A DNA stretch of 64,000 nt, from positions 649,109-713,108 of the forward strand of contig NZ_LMEH01000002.1 of NCBI RefSeq assembly GCF_001425325.1, given 5' to 3'. Below, one piece after another: positions 36,173 to 45,200 of the stretch. This DNA is from Leifsonia sp. Root1293. Lineage in GTDB: Bacteria; Actinomycetota; Actinomycetes; Actinomycetales; Microbacteriaceae. Both the position numbers and the translations under genes were made by a program. Under the pieces are notes generated by a model that had not been told where the DNA came from, did no database searches, and was given only the letters and a program-made list of their open reading frames with translations. Numbering within the stretch: position 1 is the stretch's first letter; each line of letters opens with the position of its first letter.

Positions 36173-37489
36173 TCAGCTCGCGGGCAGATCCTCCGCCCGT
36201 CGGGCTCGCGCAGCCCGGCGCGCGATCGCAGCCGTGCCGAAGGCGGCGAGCAGGAACATCACCGCGAGCCCGGCCCAGCCGACGAAGCCCTGCGCCAGCG
36301 CCGCCGTCACGACCAGTGGCGCCAGCATCGACCCGACCGAGAATGCCATCGAGAACACCCCTTGGTAGGCCCCGGGAACGGCGGGGTCGGCCAGTTCGAA
36401 GCTCAGCCCCCATCCGCCCGCCTGCGAGAGCACTTCGGCGCAGGCGTGGGCGAGGGCTGCGACCAGCAGCAGGATCACGGCGGCCACCACACCGGTTCCG
36501 GATGCGGCGAAGTAGAGCAGGCAGGCCGCGGCCATGATGACGCCGGCCCACGCTGTGACCGCCCCGGCCCGCCGCAGATCGTGCGTGCCACGGGACAGCG
36601 GCACCTGGAAGATGATGACGACGATCGTGTTGAGGATGAGCACGACGGAGACGAGAGCCGTCGGAGCGCTCGTGTCGTGGGCGATCCAGAGCGGAACGCC
36701 CACTTCAGCCAGCCCGAACTGGATGCCGAAGATCGCGCTGAGGGCCGACAGGGCGAGGTAGCGCGGATTGCGCCACGGAGAGCGCCTGCGCCTGTCGGCT
36801 GTAATGGCGGCCCGGGCACTCGTGTCGACGCCGACTTCGCGCGGTGGGGCGTCCACGCCCGACGGCAGGCGCACCAGCACGGTGCAGCCGAGCAGGTAGA
36901 TGACGCCGGCTCCGACGAGGATGCCGCGGTACGCGTCCGCCGTGCCCACGAGGAGGGCGAGCCCGCCCAGCGCGGAGCCGGCGGCGATGGCGATGTTCGT
37001 GACGGTGCGCAGCACAGCACGAGCGTTCACGCGGGCGGCACCAGTGAAGGCACGCGCGATGATCGCCATGCGGGTCGCGTTGCCTGCGGAGTCCGCGGCT
37101 CCCACGACACACGCTATGAGCAGGGCCGTGGGGAACGAGTCGGCGAACACGTAGCTGATCAGACCGAGCCCGCTCAGCGCGGAGAAGCCGAGCAGCAGCC
37201 GCCTCGCGCTGAACCTGTCCGCGAGCTGGCCGCCGACGAGTGACGCCACGACGCCGACGGCGCTCGACGCTGCGAGCACGAGAGCCACCTCGAGAGCGGA
37301 GAGCCCGACGATGAGCGTGAAGTAGAGCACCGTGACGGTGAGGAAGATGCCCCGCCCGACGCGGCCGATGAGGGTCGACAGCACCAGGACGCGCAGTACC
37401 GGATCGGAGATCGAGGCCGCGATGCGCTGCACCGGAGTGAGGCGGGTCGGCGAGGGGGAGGCATCCGTGTCGATCACTCGATCGATCAT
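36173..37489 (-). CDS. MFS transporter (drug-efflux type)
   Basis: This 438-residue membrane protein has twelve hydrophobic segments and a motif-A-like loop 'GGQLADRFSARRLLLG' between helices 2 and 3, with a hydrophilic central loop near residue 205-235 as in MFS exporters. No substrate-specific motif was recognised. ATG 37489 begins it. It is divergent from an ArsR-like regulator with a 44-base gap holding a perfect dyad, an arrangement typical of a regulator controlling its own exporter. Confidence 0.88.
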   Translation of the reverse strand: MIDRVIDTDASPSPTRLTPVQRIAASISDPVLRVLVLSTLIGRVGRGIFLTVTVLYFTLIVGLSALEVALVLAASSAVGVVASLVGGQLADRFSARRLLLGFSALSGLGLISYVFADSFPTALLIACVVGAADSAGNATRMAIIARAFTGAARVNARAVLRTVTNIAIAAGSALGGLALLVGTADAYRGILVGAGVIYLLGCTVLVRLPSGVDAPPREVGVDTSARAAITADRRRRSPWRNPRYLALSALSAIFGIQFGLAEVGVPLWIAHDTSAPTALVSVVLILNTIVVIIFQVPLSRGTHDLRRAGAVTAWAGVIMAAACLLYFAASGTGVVAAVILLLVAALAHACAEVLSQAGGWGLSFELADPAVPGAYQGVFSMAFSVGSMLAPLVVTAALAQGFVGWAGLAVMFLLAAFGTAAIARRAARARRAEDLPAS

Positions 37490-37506
37490 GGTCGGCGGAA
37501 CGGATG

Positions 37507-37519
37507 CATCACAGTGATG
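37507..37519. promoter_or_regulatory. CATCAC-A-GTGATG dyad, candidate operator for the divergent regulator
   Basis: This perfect dyad sits in the 44-base space between the MFS gene and the regulator gene, 15 bases before the regulator ATG at 37534. Its position would block both promoters when bound. Confidence 0.55.
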
Positions 37520-37533
37520 TAGCGTTCTTCTAC

Positions 37534-38505
37534 ATGTTGCGCTACCGACTCACCGAATCGGACTTCGGCGGCGTGCACTTCGGTCTGTCGCCGCTCTGCG
37601 AGCTGGGGCTGTCGTTGCGGGCGATCAAGGATCCGTCGGCCTTCCCGCTGCAGCTGTCGTGGCTGCGTCGTACCGAGGAGGCGCGATCCCGGGTCGACCT
37701 CGACACGCTGCTCGCCCTCATCGATGACAGGTTCTGGACGCCGGACTTCCTCAATCCCCGGCCGAGCTCGCCGCTCACCCGCATCGACGACGAGTTCCAG
37801 GCACTGGCGCGCATTCGGACGGCGACATTCCATCGCGGTCTCGAGGCTGTGCACGGGCGCATCCCGGATGCTCTCGCCGGGCCGCCGCGCGAGGCCGTGG
37901 CGCGCATGATGCGTGCGCTGCAGCAACTCTGGGACGAGTGCTTCGCGCCGTACTGGCCGCGGATGCGAGCCGTGCTCGAAGCGGATGTCACCTACCGGGG
38001 TCGGCTCATCGCCCACTCGGGGCTGGCCGCCATGCTGAACGGCATCTCGTCGACGGTGTCGTACGAGAAGGACGTGGTGTCGGTGCGGCTGCGCGATCCC
38101 GTCGATCGGGAGGTGGCGACCGGTGGTCTCGGGCTCACGCTGGTTCCGACGATGTTCACGAGGCGGGCCTCCGCTCCCGTGGGCAGCGGGCCACCGATGG
38201 TGATGTACCCGGCGCGGGGCCAGGGCGCGCTGTGGGAGACGGAGAAGGTGACGAACCCGGCGGCGGTGGCCGGCATCATCGGCGAGGCCAGGGCCAGCCT
38301 GCTCACGGCGCTCGCCGAGCCGGCGTCATCGACCGAACTGGGCGTGCGCTTCGACGTGACGACCTCGGCAGTGAACCAGCATCTGCGTGCGTTGCGGGAT
38401 GCCGGGCTGGTGACATCGACGCGCTACGGGCACAGCGTGCTGTACTTCCGCAGCGAGCTGGGCACGGCGCTGCTGACGGCGTCGGCGTCGGCGGTGCTCG
38501 AGTAG
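37534..38505 (+). CDS. ArsR-like winged-helix regulator with DUF5937-type N-terminal domain
   Basis: This 323-residue protein has an N-terminal helical domain beginning 'MLRYRLTESDFGGVHFGLSPLCELGLSLRA', as in actinobacterial DUF5937 regulators. A C-terminal winged helix at about residues 255-320 shows 'SSTELGVRFDVTTSAVNQHLRALRDAGLVTSTRYGHSVLYF', the ArsR-type recognition helix and wing. No metal-binding Cys cluster is visible. ATG 37534 is preferred by family; ATG 37504 in frame would overlap the dyad. It probably represses itself and the divergent MFS gene in response to the exported compound. Confidence 0.85.
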   Translation: MLRYRLTESDFGGVHFGLSPLCELGLSLRAIKDPSAFPLQLSWLRRTEEARSRVDLDTLLALIDDRFWTPDFLNPRPSSPLTRIDDEFQALARIRTATFHRGLEAVHGRIPDALAGPPREAVARMMRALQQLWDECFAPYWPRMRAVLEADVTYRGRLIAHSGLAAMLNGISSTVSYEKDVVSVRLRDPVDREVATGGLGLTLVPTMFTRRASAPVGSGPPMVMYPARGQGALWETEKVTNPAAVAGIIGEARASLLTALAEPASSTELGVRFDVTTSAVNQHLRALRDAGLVTSTRYGHSVLYFRSELGTALLTASASAVLE

Positions 38506-38537
38506 CGGGGTGGCCCCGGCGCCAATCGATCAGCGGA

Positions 38538-39929
38538 TCAGCGGGACTGGTTCTTCACCACGTCGTAGGCGGCGAGGGCCGCGCGCCGCGTCTCGCCGAG
38601 ATCGACGATCGGGTCCGGATAGGCGTCGGTCCCGACCTCGGGAACCCACCGCTTCACGTACTGCCCGTGCCCGTCGAACTTCTTGGCCTGCAACTCGGGG
38701 TTGAAGACGCGGAAGTAGGGAGCGGCATCCGCTCCCGATCCGGCTACCCACTGCCAGTTGAACGGGTTGCTCGCCTCGTCGGCGTCGACCAGGGTGTCCC
38801 AGAACCACTGCTCGCCGTGCCGCCAGTCGATGAGCAGGTTCTTGGTGAGGAACGAGGCGACGACCATGCGGATGCGGTTGTGCATGGTTCCGGTCGTCCA
38901 CAGCTCGCGCATCCCGGCATCCACGATGGGCAGCCCGGTGCGGCCCTGCTGCCAGGCGCGCAGCGCACCCTCGTCCAGCGGCGGCCACGGGAAGGCGTCG
39001 AACTCATGTCGCCAGTTCACCGTCGCGAGGTCAGGGGCGGAGAACAGCACGTGGTGCGTGAACTCGCGCCAGCCCAGCTCGGTCAGAAACCGGGTGGTTC
39101 CCTCTGCGCCAGGGGCACCGAGTTCCGCTCGAGCGCGGGTCGCCCGCTCCCACACCGTGTACGGGCTGATCTCACCGAAGCGAAGATGCGGCGAGAGCCG
39201 TGATGTCGCATCCTCGGCCGGGAAGTCGCGCTCGCCGGAGTAGGCGGCCAGCTTGCCGGCGAGGAAGTCGTCGAGGGCGGCGCTCGCGGCAGCCTCTCCG
39301 GGAGTCCAGGCCTCTCGGAGGCCACCGGCCCAGTCGGGTCGTCTCGGCTCGAGCGCCCAGTCGTCGATGGCGTCGGATGCCACCTGGCCGGTGTAGCCGT
39401 CGATCTCCGACGGCGCCGCCAGCGGCCCGCGCGGCGGCGGCGCGTCGCGGCAGGCCTTCCAGAACGGCGTGAACACCGAGTAGGGGGTTCCCGTTCCGGT
39501 GCGGATGGTCCACGGCTCGAACAGGAGCGACGCCGCGAAGCTCGCCACCTCGAGCCCGTCGGCCCGGAGAGTCGCCTTGAGCTCGGTGTCGATGGCGCGC
39601 GCCGCCCCGCCGTACCGCCGGTTCCAGAACACCGCGGCCGCACCGGTCTCGGCGACGACGGCAGGAACGATCTCTGCCGCAGGGCCGCGGCGCAGCACCA
39701 GCTGCGCGCCGAGGTCGTCGAGTGAGGCGGCGAGGGACGACAGGCTCTGGTGCAGCCACCATCGGCTCGCGCCGCCGAGCGCACGGATGCCGTCCGACTC
39801 CTCGTCGAGCACGAAGAGCACCACGACGGGACCGCCGCGCCCAACAGCCGCGTTCAGCGCGGGGTTGTCGGCGACGCGCAGGTCGTCTCGCAGCCACACG
39901 ATGGCCGGAGCTTCGGGGGAATGCTGCAC
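38538..39929 (-). CDS. phrB: Deoxyribodipyrimidine photolyase
   Basis: This 463-residue flavoprotein repairs UV-induced cyclobutane pyrimidine dimers with blue light. The N-terminal Rossmann-like antenna domain starts 'IVWLRDDLRVADNPAL'. The C-terminal FAD domain has 'FLTELGWREFTHHVLF', 'GLPIVDAGMRELWTTGTMHNRIRMVVASFLTKNLLIDWRHGE' and 'NPFNWQWVAGSG', the photolyase signatures. GTG 39929 was chosen because 'gagga' lies nine bases upstream and homology starts ten residues later; the long open frame beyond it overlaps the divergent FHA gene and is not coding. The next gene is divergent with a 76-base gap. Confidence 0.95.
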   Translation of the reverse strand: MQHSPEAPAIVWLRDDLRVADNPALNAAVGRGGPVVVLFVLDEESDGIRALGGASRWWLHQSLSSLAASLDDLGAQLVLRRGPAAEIVPAVVAETGAAAVFWNRRYGGAARAIDTELKATLRADGLEVASFAASLLFEPWTIRTGTGTPYSVFTPFWKACRDAPPPRGPLAAPSEIDGYTGQVASDAIDDWALEPRRPDWAGGLREAWTPGEAAASAALDDFLAGKLAAYSGERDFPAEDATSRLSPHLRFGEISPYTVWERATRARAELGAPGAEGTTRFLTELGWREFTHHVLFSAPDLATVNWRHEFDAFPWPPLDEGALRAWQQGRTGLPIVDAGMRELWTTGTMHNRIRMVVASFLTKNLLIDWRHGEQWFWDTLVDADEASNPFNWQWVAGSGADAAPYFRVFNPELQAKKFDGHGQYVKRWVPEVGTDAYPDPIVDLGETRRAALAAYDVVKNQSR

Positions 39930-40005
39930 TGGAGTCGTCCTCTGCTCGGGTCGGAAGCGCCACATTCGCGACCCTCCCATTCTGCGCGTTCGATAGGGTC
40001 GGATC

Positions 40006-41046
40006 GTGTTCGAGTACTCCTCAGTGGGCGGTGACGGCGGATCCGGTCTCGGCATCGTGACCGACCGGTTCATCTGCCTGCTCGGACCTGACGCGGATTC
40101 CGCGCTCGGCGCCGGCGTGTACGCGCTGCTCGATGACGACGAGACCCATCTCGCCGATGCGCTCGACGTCTTGATCGGTGACCACCCGGAACTCTCGTTC
40201 GCGATCGTCGAGGTCATCGACCCGACCGAGCGCACCTTCCACGTCGCCGTGAGCGGCGACGTCGATGTGACCATGACCGGAACATCATCGACGCGGTTCA
40301 GCGGCCCTCCCGGTGCCACCTGGATCATCGGCGAGGCCGTCGGCGTCGACAGGCTGCGACTGGCGCTCGACGCCCGTGACGGAGTCGACTGCCTGCCTGT
40401 GCGCGACGGAGTCGTGCGCACCTCGATGATCGGCGTCGCGGAACGGCCGGTCGCTCTCGCTCGTGCCACCGAGGCGCACCTGCACACGCGGCCCATCCGG
40501 CTTCCCGCTGCTCCCACACGAATCGACCTGGAGCGTTCGGCGAAGGCGTCGCCGGAGGCATCCGTCGCTCCGGAGCCGGCGATCGAGCCGGCGGTCGAGC
40601 CGGCGGCGGAGCCGGCGCTCGAACCGGCGGTCGACCTCGAGCCGGCGGTCGACCTCGAGCAGCCCGTCGCGCCCGTCGCGCCCGTCGCTCCCGCAACCCC
40701 GGCGACGCCGCCCGGATCCGGCTGGACGCTGCTGCTCCCTGACGGCACACCGATCGCGCCGCCGGTGGTCTTCGGTCGTCGGCCGTGGAAGGACGGCCCG
40801 TCCGGCGCCATGCACATCGTCGTTCCCTCACCCGGTCGGGAGATCTCGGGAGTGCACATCGAGGTGGACCTCGATGGTGCCGTTCTCACCGCGCACGACC
40901 TCGATTCGACCAACGGAACCGTGGTCTACGCACGCTCCAGACCACCCCGTCTGCTCCACGATGGGGGGAGGATGGCCCTGTCCCCCGGAGATATACTCGA
41001 TTTGGGGGATTCCTACCGTGTTGCCGTCCAGGGGCGTTCGACGTAG
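40006..41046 (+). CDS. FHA-domain protein at the head of the kinase/T7SS locus
   Basis: This 346-residue protein has an unrecognised N-terminal domain (residues 1-165), a Glu-Pro-Ala/Val repeat linker at about 185-235, and a C-terminal FHA domain at about 240-340. The FHA has 'VVFGRRP' (Gly-Arg), 'REISGVHIEV' (Ser-x-x-His) and 'DLDSTNGTVVY', all three phosphothreonine-binding motifs. No membrane helix. It begins at GTG 40006, and the kinase gene follows after 61 bases containing a short stem (41070-41077 with 41085-41092). It probably reads phosphothreonine marks set by that kinase. Confidence 0.88.
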   Translation: MFEYSSVGGDGGSGLGIVTDRFICLLGPDADSALGAGVYALLDDDETHLADALDVLIGDHPELSFAIVEVIDPTERTFHVAVSGDVDVTMTGTSSTRFSGPPGATWIIGEAVGVDRLRLALDARDGVDCLPVRDGVVRTSMIGVAERPVALARATEAHLHTRPIRLPAAPTRIDLERSAKASPEASVAPEPAIEPAVEPAAEPALEPAVDLEPAVDLEQPVAPVAPVAPATPATPPGSGWTLLLPDGTPIAPPVVFGRRPWKDGPSGAMHIVVPSPGREISGVHIEVDLDGAVLTAHDLDSTNGTVVYARSRPPRLLHDGGRMALSPGDILDLGDSYRVAVQGRST

Positions 41047-41107
41047 AGTCCGCCTCGAGCACGTCGGGACTGTCAGCAGCCCGAGCTGACAGAAAGGCGA
41101 TCCACAC

Positions 41108-42238
41108 GTGGCCAGACGGGTGTCATCACCGCCGGTCATCGGGGGCTACAGCTACGTGCGTCCTCTCGGATCCGGCGGTTTCGCCGACGTCTTCCTGTAC
41201 GAGCAGGACATGCCCCGCCGCGTCTCCGCGGTCAAGGTGCTCTTCGCCGATGCCCTGAACCCCGAGGTGCGCCGCGCCTTCAACGTCGAGGCCGACATCA
41301 TGGCCAAGCTCTCGGCCCATCCCGCCATCGTCACCATCTACCAGGCCTCCATCTCCGCCGACGGGCGGCCCTACTTCGCCATGGAGTACTGCCCCGACAC
41401 CATGAGCGCGCGCTACAAGAAGGAGCCGCTCGACATCGTCGAGGTGCTCGACACCGGAGTGCGCATCGCCGGGGCGCTCGAGACCGCGCACCGGGCCGGC
41501 CTGCTCCACCGGGACATCAAGCCGTCGAACGTGCTCATCAACGCCCTCGGCTCGCCCGTCCTGGCCGACTTCGGCATCGCGGCCGCGGTCTCGGCCGACG
41601 ACGGGGTGCCCGAGATCTTCGCCATGTCCATCCCGTGGAGCGCGCCCGAGGTGCTGCAGGAGCGGGTGTCGGGCTCTGTCCCGAGCGAGATCTGGAGCCT
41701 CGGCGCCACCCTGTACACGCTGCTCGCCGGTCGCAGTCCGTTCGAGGCGTCGACCCGCGAGAAGAACACCCGAGAACAGCTGGTGCGCCGTATCACGGCC
41801 GCGCGCTACACGGCCCTGCCTGTCGACGGCCTGCCCCCGCGCATCGACGAGATCCTCTCGAAGGCCATGCACCGCGACCCGGCCAAGCGTTTCGCATCGA
41901 TGGCCGAGTTCGCCGAGCAGCTGCGCTGGGCCCAGTACGAGCTCGGCATCCCGTCGACCTCCTTCGACGTCGCCAGCCCCGAGTGGGCGGCCGCGTCCCC
42001 CATCCGCTTCAAGGACACCCGCCAGCGCGGTCCCGTCGTCACCACGGTGGAGAAGAACTCGCGCCGTGCCGCTCGCGCCATGCAGCAGGGCGACGGCGGG
42101 GTCGTCGATCGCGACGGCATCCCCGTTGCGGCAGCCCAGCCGTCCGCACTGCGCGCCGGCCTGGTCGGCGCGGGCATCGGTGCCGGCCTCCTCGCCGTCG
42201 CCGGAGTCGCGGCCCTGTTCATCACCGGAGCGCTGTGA
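41108..42238 (+). CDS. Membrane-anchored Ser/Thr protein kinase (PknB-like)
   Basis: This 376-residue kinase has a glycine loop (LGSGGFADVF), ATP-binding Lys43, Glu61, HRD at 134-136 with Lys138 and Asn141, and DFG Asp154. The activation segment lacks the usual G-T-x-x-Y and reads 'MSIPWSAPE'. After the kinase domain (to about 275) comes a linker and one C-terminal helix 'LVGAGIGAGLLAVAGVAALFI' with only a few residues outside, so there is no PASTA sensor. GTG 41108 follows 'aaagg'. The stop overlaps the next ATG (TGATG). Likely targets are the FHA proteins and the TVIVDR-repeat protein of the same operon. Confidence 0.93.
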   Translation: MARRVSSPPVIGGYSYVRPLGSGGFADVFLYEQDMPRRVSAVKVLFADALNPEVRRAFNVEADIMAKLSAHPAIVTIYQASISADGRPYFAMEYCPDTMSARYKKEPLDIVEVLDTGVRIAGALETAHRAGLLHRDIKPSNVLINALGSPVLADFGIAAAVSADDGVPEIFAMSIPWSAPEVLQERVSGSVPSEIWSLGATLYTLLAGRSPFEASTREKNTREQLVRRITAARYTALPVDGLPPRIDEILSKAMHRDPAKRFASMAEFAEQLRWAQYELGIPSTSFDVASPEWAAASPIRFKDTRQRGPVVTTVEKNSRRAARAMQQGDGGVVDRDGIPVAAAQPSALRAGLVGAGIGAGLLAVAGVAALFITGAL

Positions 42239-45200
42239 TGAGCACCCCTCGCACGACGCGTCGTCCGGCGCGCTCCGCGATCATCGCCGCCGTGTCGTCG
42301 ATCGCCGTGCTCGGCGTCGTGGTCACCCTGGCCGTCACGGCGGAGGGCTACGAGGCCACAGAGGTTCCCCGGGTCGAGTCGTCGGTCTGGGTCACCCGCG
42401 ACTCCGGGCTGTACGCACGAGTGAACACAGACCTCGCCGAGATCGACACGGTGCGGGCCGTCGACGACCCGAACGAGGTCGTGCAGGCCGGCGCGGCCAG
42501 CTCGGTCTACAGCCAGGGCCTCCGCCAGCGCTGGCCGATCGATGCCGCGAACCCGATCGATCTCGTGGAGGCGGACGACGCCGAGGCCGAGGTGGATGCT
42601 CCGGCCAGCGCCGCCGAGAGCACTCCGGCTGGCACCCGTGAGGTCGTCTCCGCCGGGTCCCACGTGCTCTACCGCACCGACACGGGCCAGGTGTACCTCG
42701 GCGGCGTCGGCACCGACGCGAGCGTGACTCCCATCGATCCGCTCGCCGAGGAGGCGGCATCCGCCGCCCCCACCGAGGGTCCGGCCGATGGAGGGGACGG
42801 TGCCGACGGCGATGCTGAACCTGCGACCTACGTCGCCGACGCGGTCTCGGTCTCGCCGGCCGGTCTCGTGGCGTTGTACTCGGCCGAAGAGCAGGCCGTG
42901 CGCAGCTACGACGCGACGACGGGCAGCTTCCTCGGGTCGCCCGTCGAGTTGGCATCTGCGCCGGAGGCCGACGCGGCCGTCGCCCTCAGCGTCGTCGGCG
43001 ACGGCTGGGTGCTGCTCTCGGGCGGCCGTGCCTGGATCTCCGACCGCGACGCTCCCGTCGACGTCGATGTCGACGACGCGGCGCTCCTCCAGTCCGGAAG
43101 CGACGACGGGAGCTCCGCCCTGATCGCCGACGGCAACGGCCTCGTCGAACTCGATCTCGAGCGCGCGACCTCCAGGCGTATCGCCCAGGCGTCGGGAACG
43201 CCGGCGCAACCCGTCGTCGTGGGCGACGACGCCCACGCAGCCTGGGTCGGCACGTCGGTCGGGGCCATCTGGTCGCGCTCGACGGGCGAGACCACGCCCC
43301 TCACGATCCCCGACGACGCCCTCGACAACGCCGAGGCCGTCAACCCCGTCATCCGTTCCAACGGCGATCGGGCGGTGCTCAACGAGACCACGTCGGGCCT
43401 GCTCTGGACCCTGCCGGATGGGGAGGCCATCCCGCGCGACGAGTGGTCGGTCGACGAGGACGACGACGAGCAGGAGGGCGCGATCGTCGTGGACGACGTG
43501 GCCGAGCCCGAGCCCCCGGTGGCCGTCGACGACGCCTTCGGCGTGCGCAGCGGACAGCTCGTGCTGCTGCCGGTGCTCCTGAACGATCACGACCCGAACA
43601 AGAAGGACGTCCTGACGATCGATCCTGCCTCGGTCACGGGGCTGAGCGACGAGGGCTTCGGTGCCGTCTCGGTCGTGGCGTCGGGCCAGTCGCTCGCCGT
43701 GCGCGTGAAGGCGGGCGAAGGCGAGACGTCGTTCCAGTACGCCGTGACCGACGGCACCGCGACCTCGAAGCCGGCGACGGTCACCCTCAGCGTCAAGGCA
43801 CCCGAGGAGCAGACCGCCCCCGCGTGGTGCGGCGTCGAGGCGTGCCAGCAGGACTGGCCGACCCCGCAGGTGCTGCCCGGAGGCACCGTCATCGTCCCCG
43901 TGCTGAACGCCTGGGTCGACCCGGAGGGTGATCCCGTCATCCTCTCGGATGCCCGCACCGTCGACTCAGAGGCTCCGGTGACCGTGGTGCCCATGGCCGA
44001 CGGCCGGGTGGCCGTACGCCACTCGGACCCGAACGGCGCCGACGGAGTCGTCGACGTGCTGGTCACCGTGACCGACGCAGGCGGCGCCAGCGCCGAGAAG
44101 ACCCTCTCCGTCGTCGTGACCGGCTCCCCGACCCTCGAGGCCGCGCCAGTCGCCGTCACGGCAGCGGTCGATGAGACCGTCTCGGTGGCCGTCGCCGACC
44201 ATGTGACCGGTGGATCGGGATCGTTCCGGCTGGTCGACGCCGTCGCCTCCTCGACCTCGGAGCAGGGTCTCATCGTCTCCCCGAACGCCGCGGCCGGCGA
44301 GATCGAACTGAGCGCATCGGAGCCGGGCCAGTACGTCGTCACCTACTCCGTCGTCGACACGGTCTCGCAGTCCGAGCAGTCGGCCATCGTGCGCCTGACC
44401 GTGGTCGGCGAGGGCGTACCCCTGGCGATGGCACCGCTCACGGCCTTCGTGCGTGCCGGCGAGGACACCTCGGTCGACGTCTTCGGCGCCGTGTCGAACA
44501 CGACCGGTCGCGTGCTCGTGCTGTCGTCGGCCGAGAGCACGGATGCCGCCCTCAACGTCGGCGTCGTCGACTCTGCCCAGCTGCGGGTCAGCGGCTCGAC
44601 CCCCGACGGTCTGCCCGGTCTCATCGGACGGGCGAACGTCACGGTGGCCGATGGCGCTGGAGCCGCGGTGACCGGCTCCGTCGCCGTCTTCCTGGCCCCC
44701 AGCGTCTCGGCGGTGTCACCGATCGCCCTTCCCGACGCGGTCACAGTGCGGGCCGGAGCGCTCGTGCGCATCCCGGTGACGGCGAACGATGTGAGTCCGC
44801 GCGGCGCCAGACTCGTCGTCAGCCCCGAGGTGGCGGGCTCCGGCACTGCCGGCGAGCTGGCATTCGCGGCCGGTGACAGCGTGCGCTACCTCGCGCCGTC
44901 GCAGGCGGGCACCTACAACATCGGCTACTCGGTCGCGCTCGAGTCCGACCCGTCGCGCACCGACAACACCACCATCACCGTGACGGTGCTGCCGCCCGGC
45001 GCCAACCGTGCTCCGAAGCCGCAGGCGCTCAGCGCCCGCGTGCTCACCGGGCAGAGCGTCTCGATCAGGGTGCCCTCCTACGGTGTGGACCCCGACGGCG
45101 ATGCCGTGATCCTGGTCGGCACCGAGCAGCCGCCCGTCAACTCCGGCACCGCATCGGTCTCGGCCGAGGGCAACGCCATCGTCTACACCGCTCCGGGTTC

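Noticed and set aside
41806-43590. 594-codon minus-strand open frame
   Set aside because: It is antisense to the kinase and the start of the giant protein, with composition typical of a shadow.
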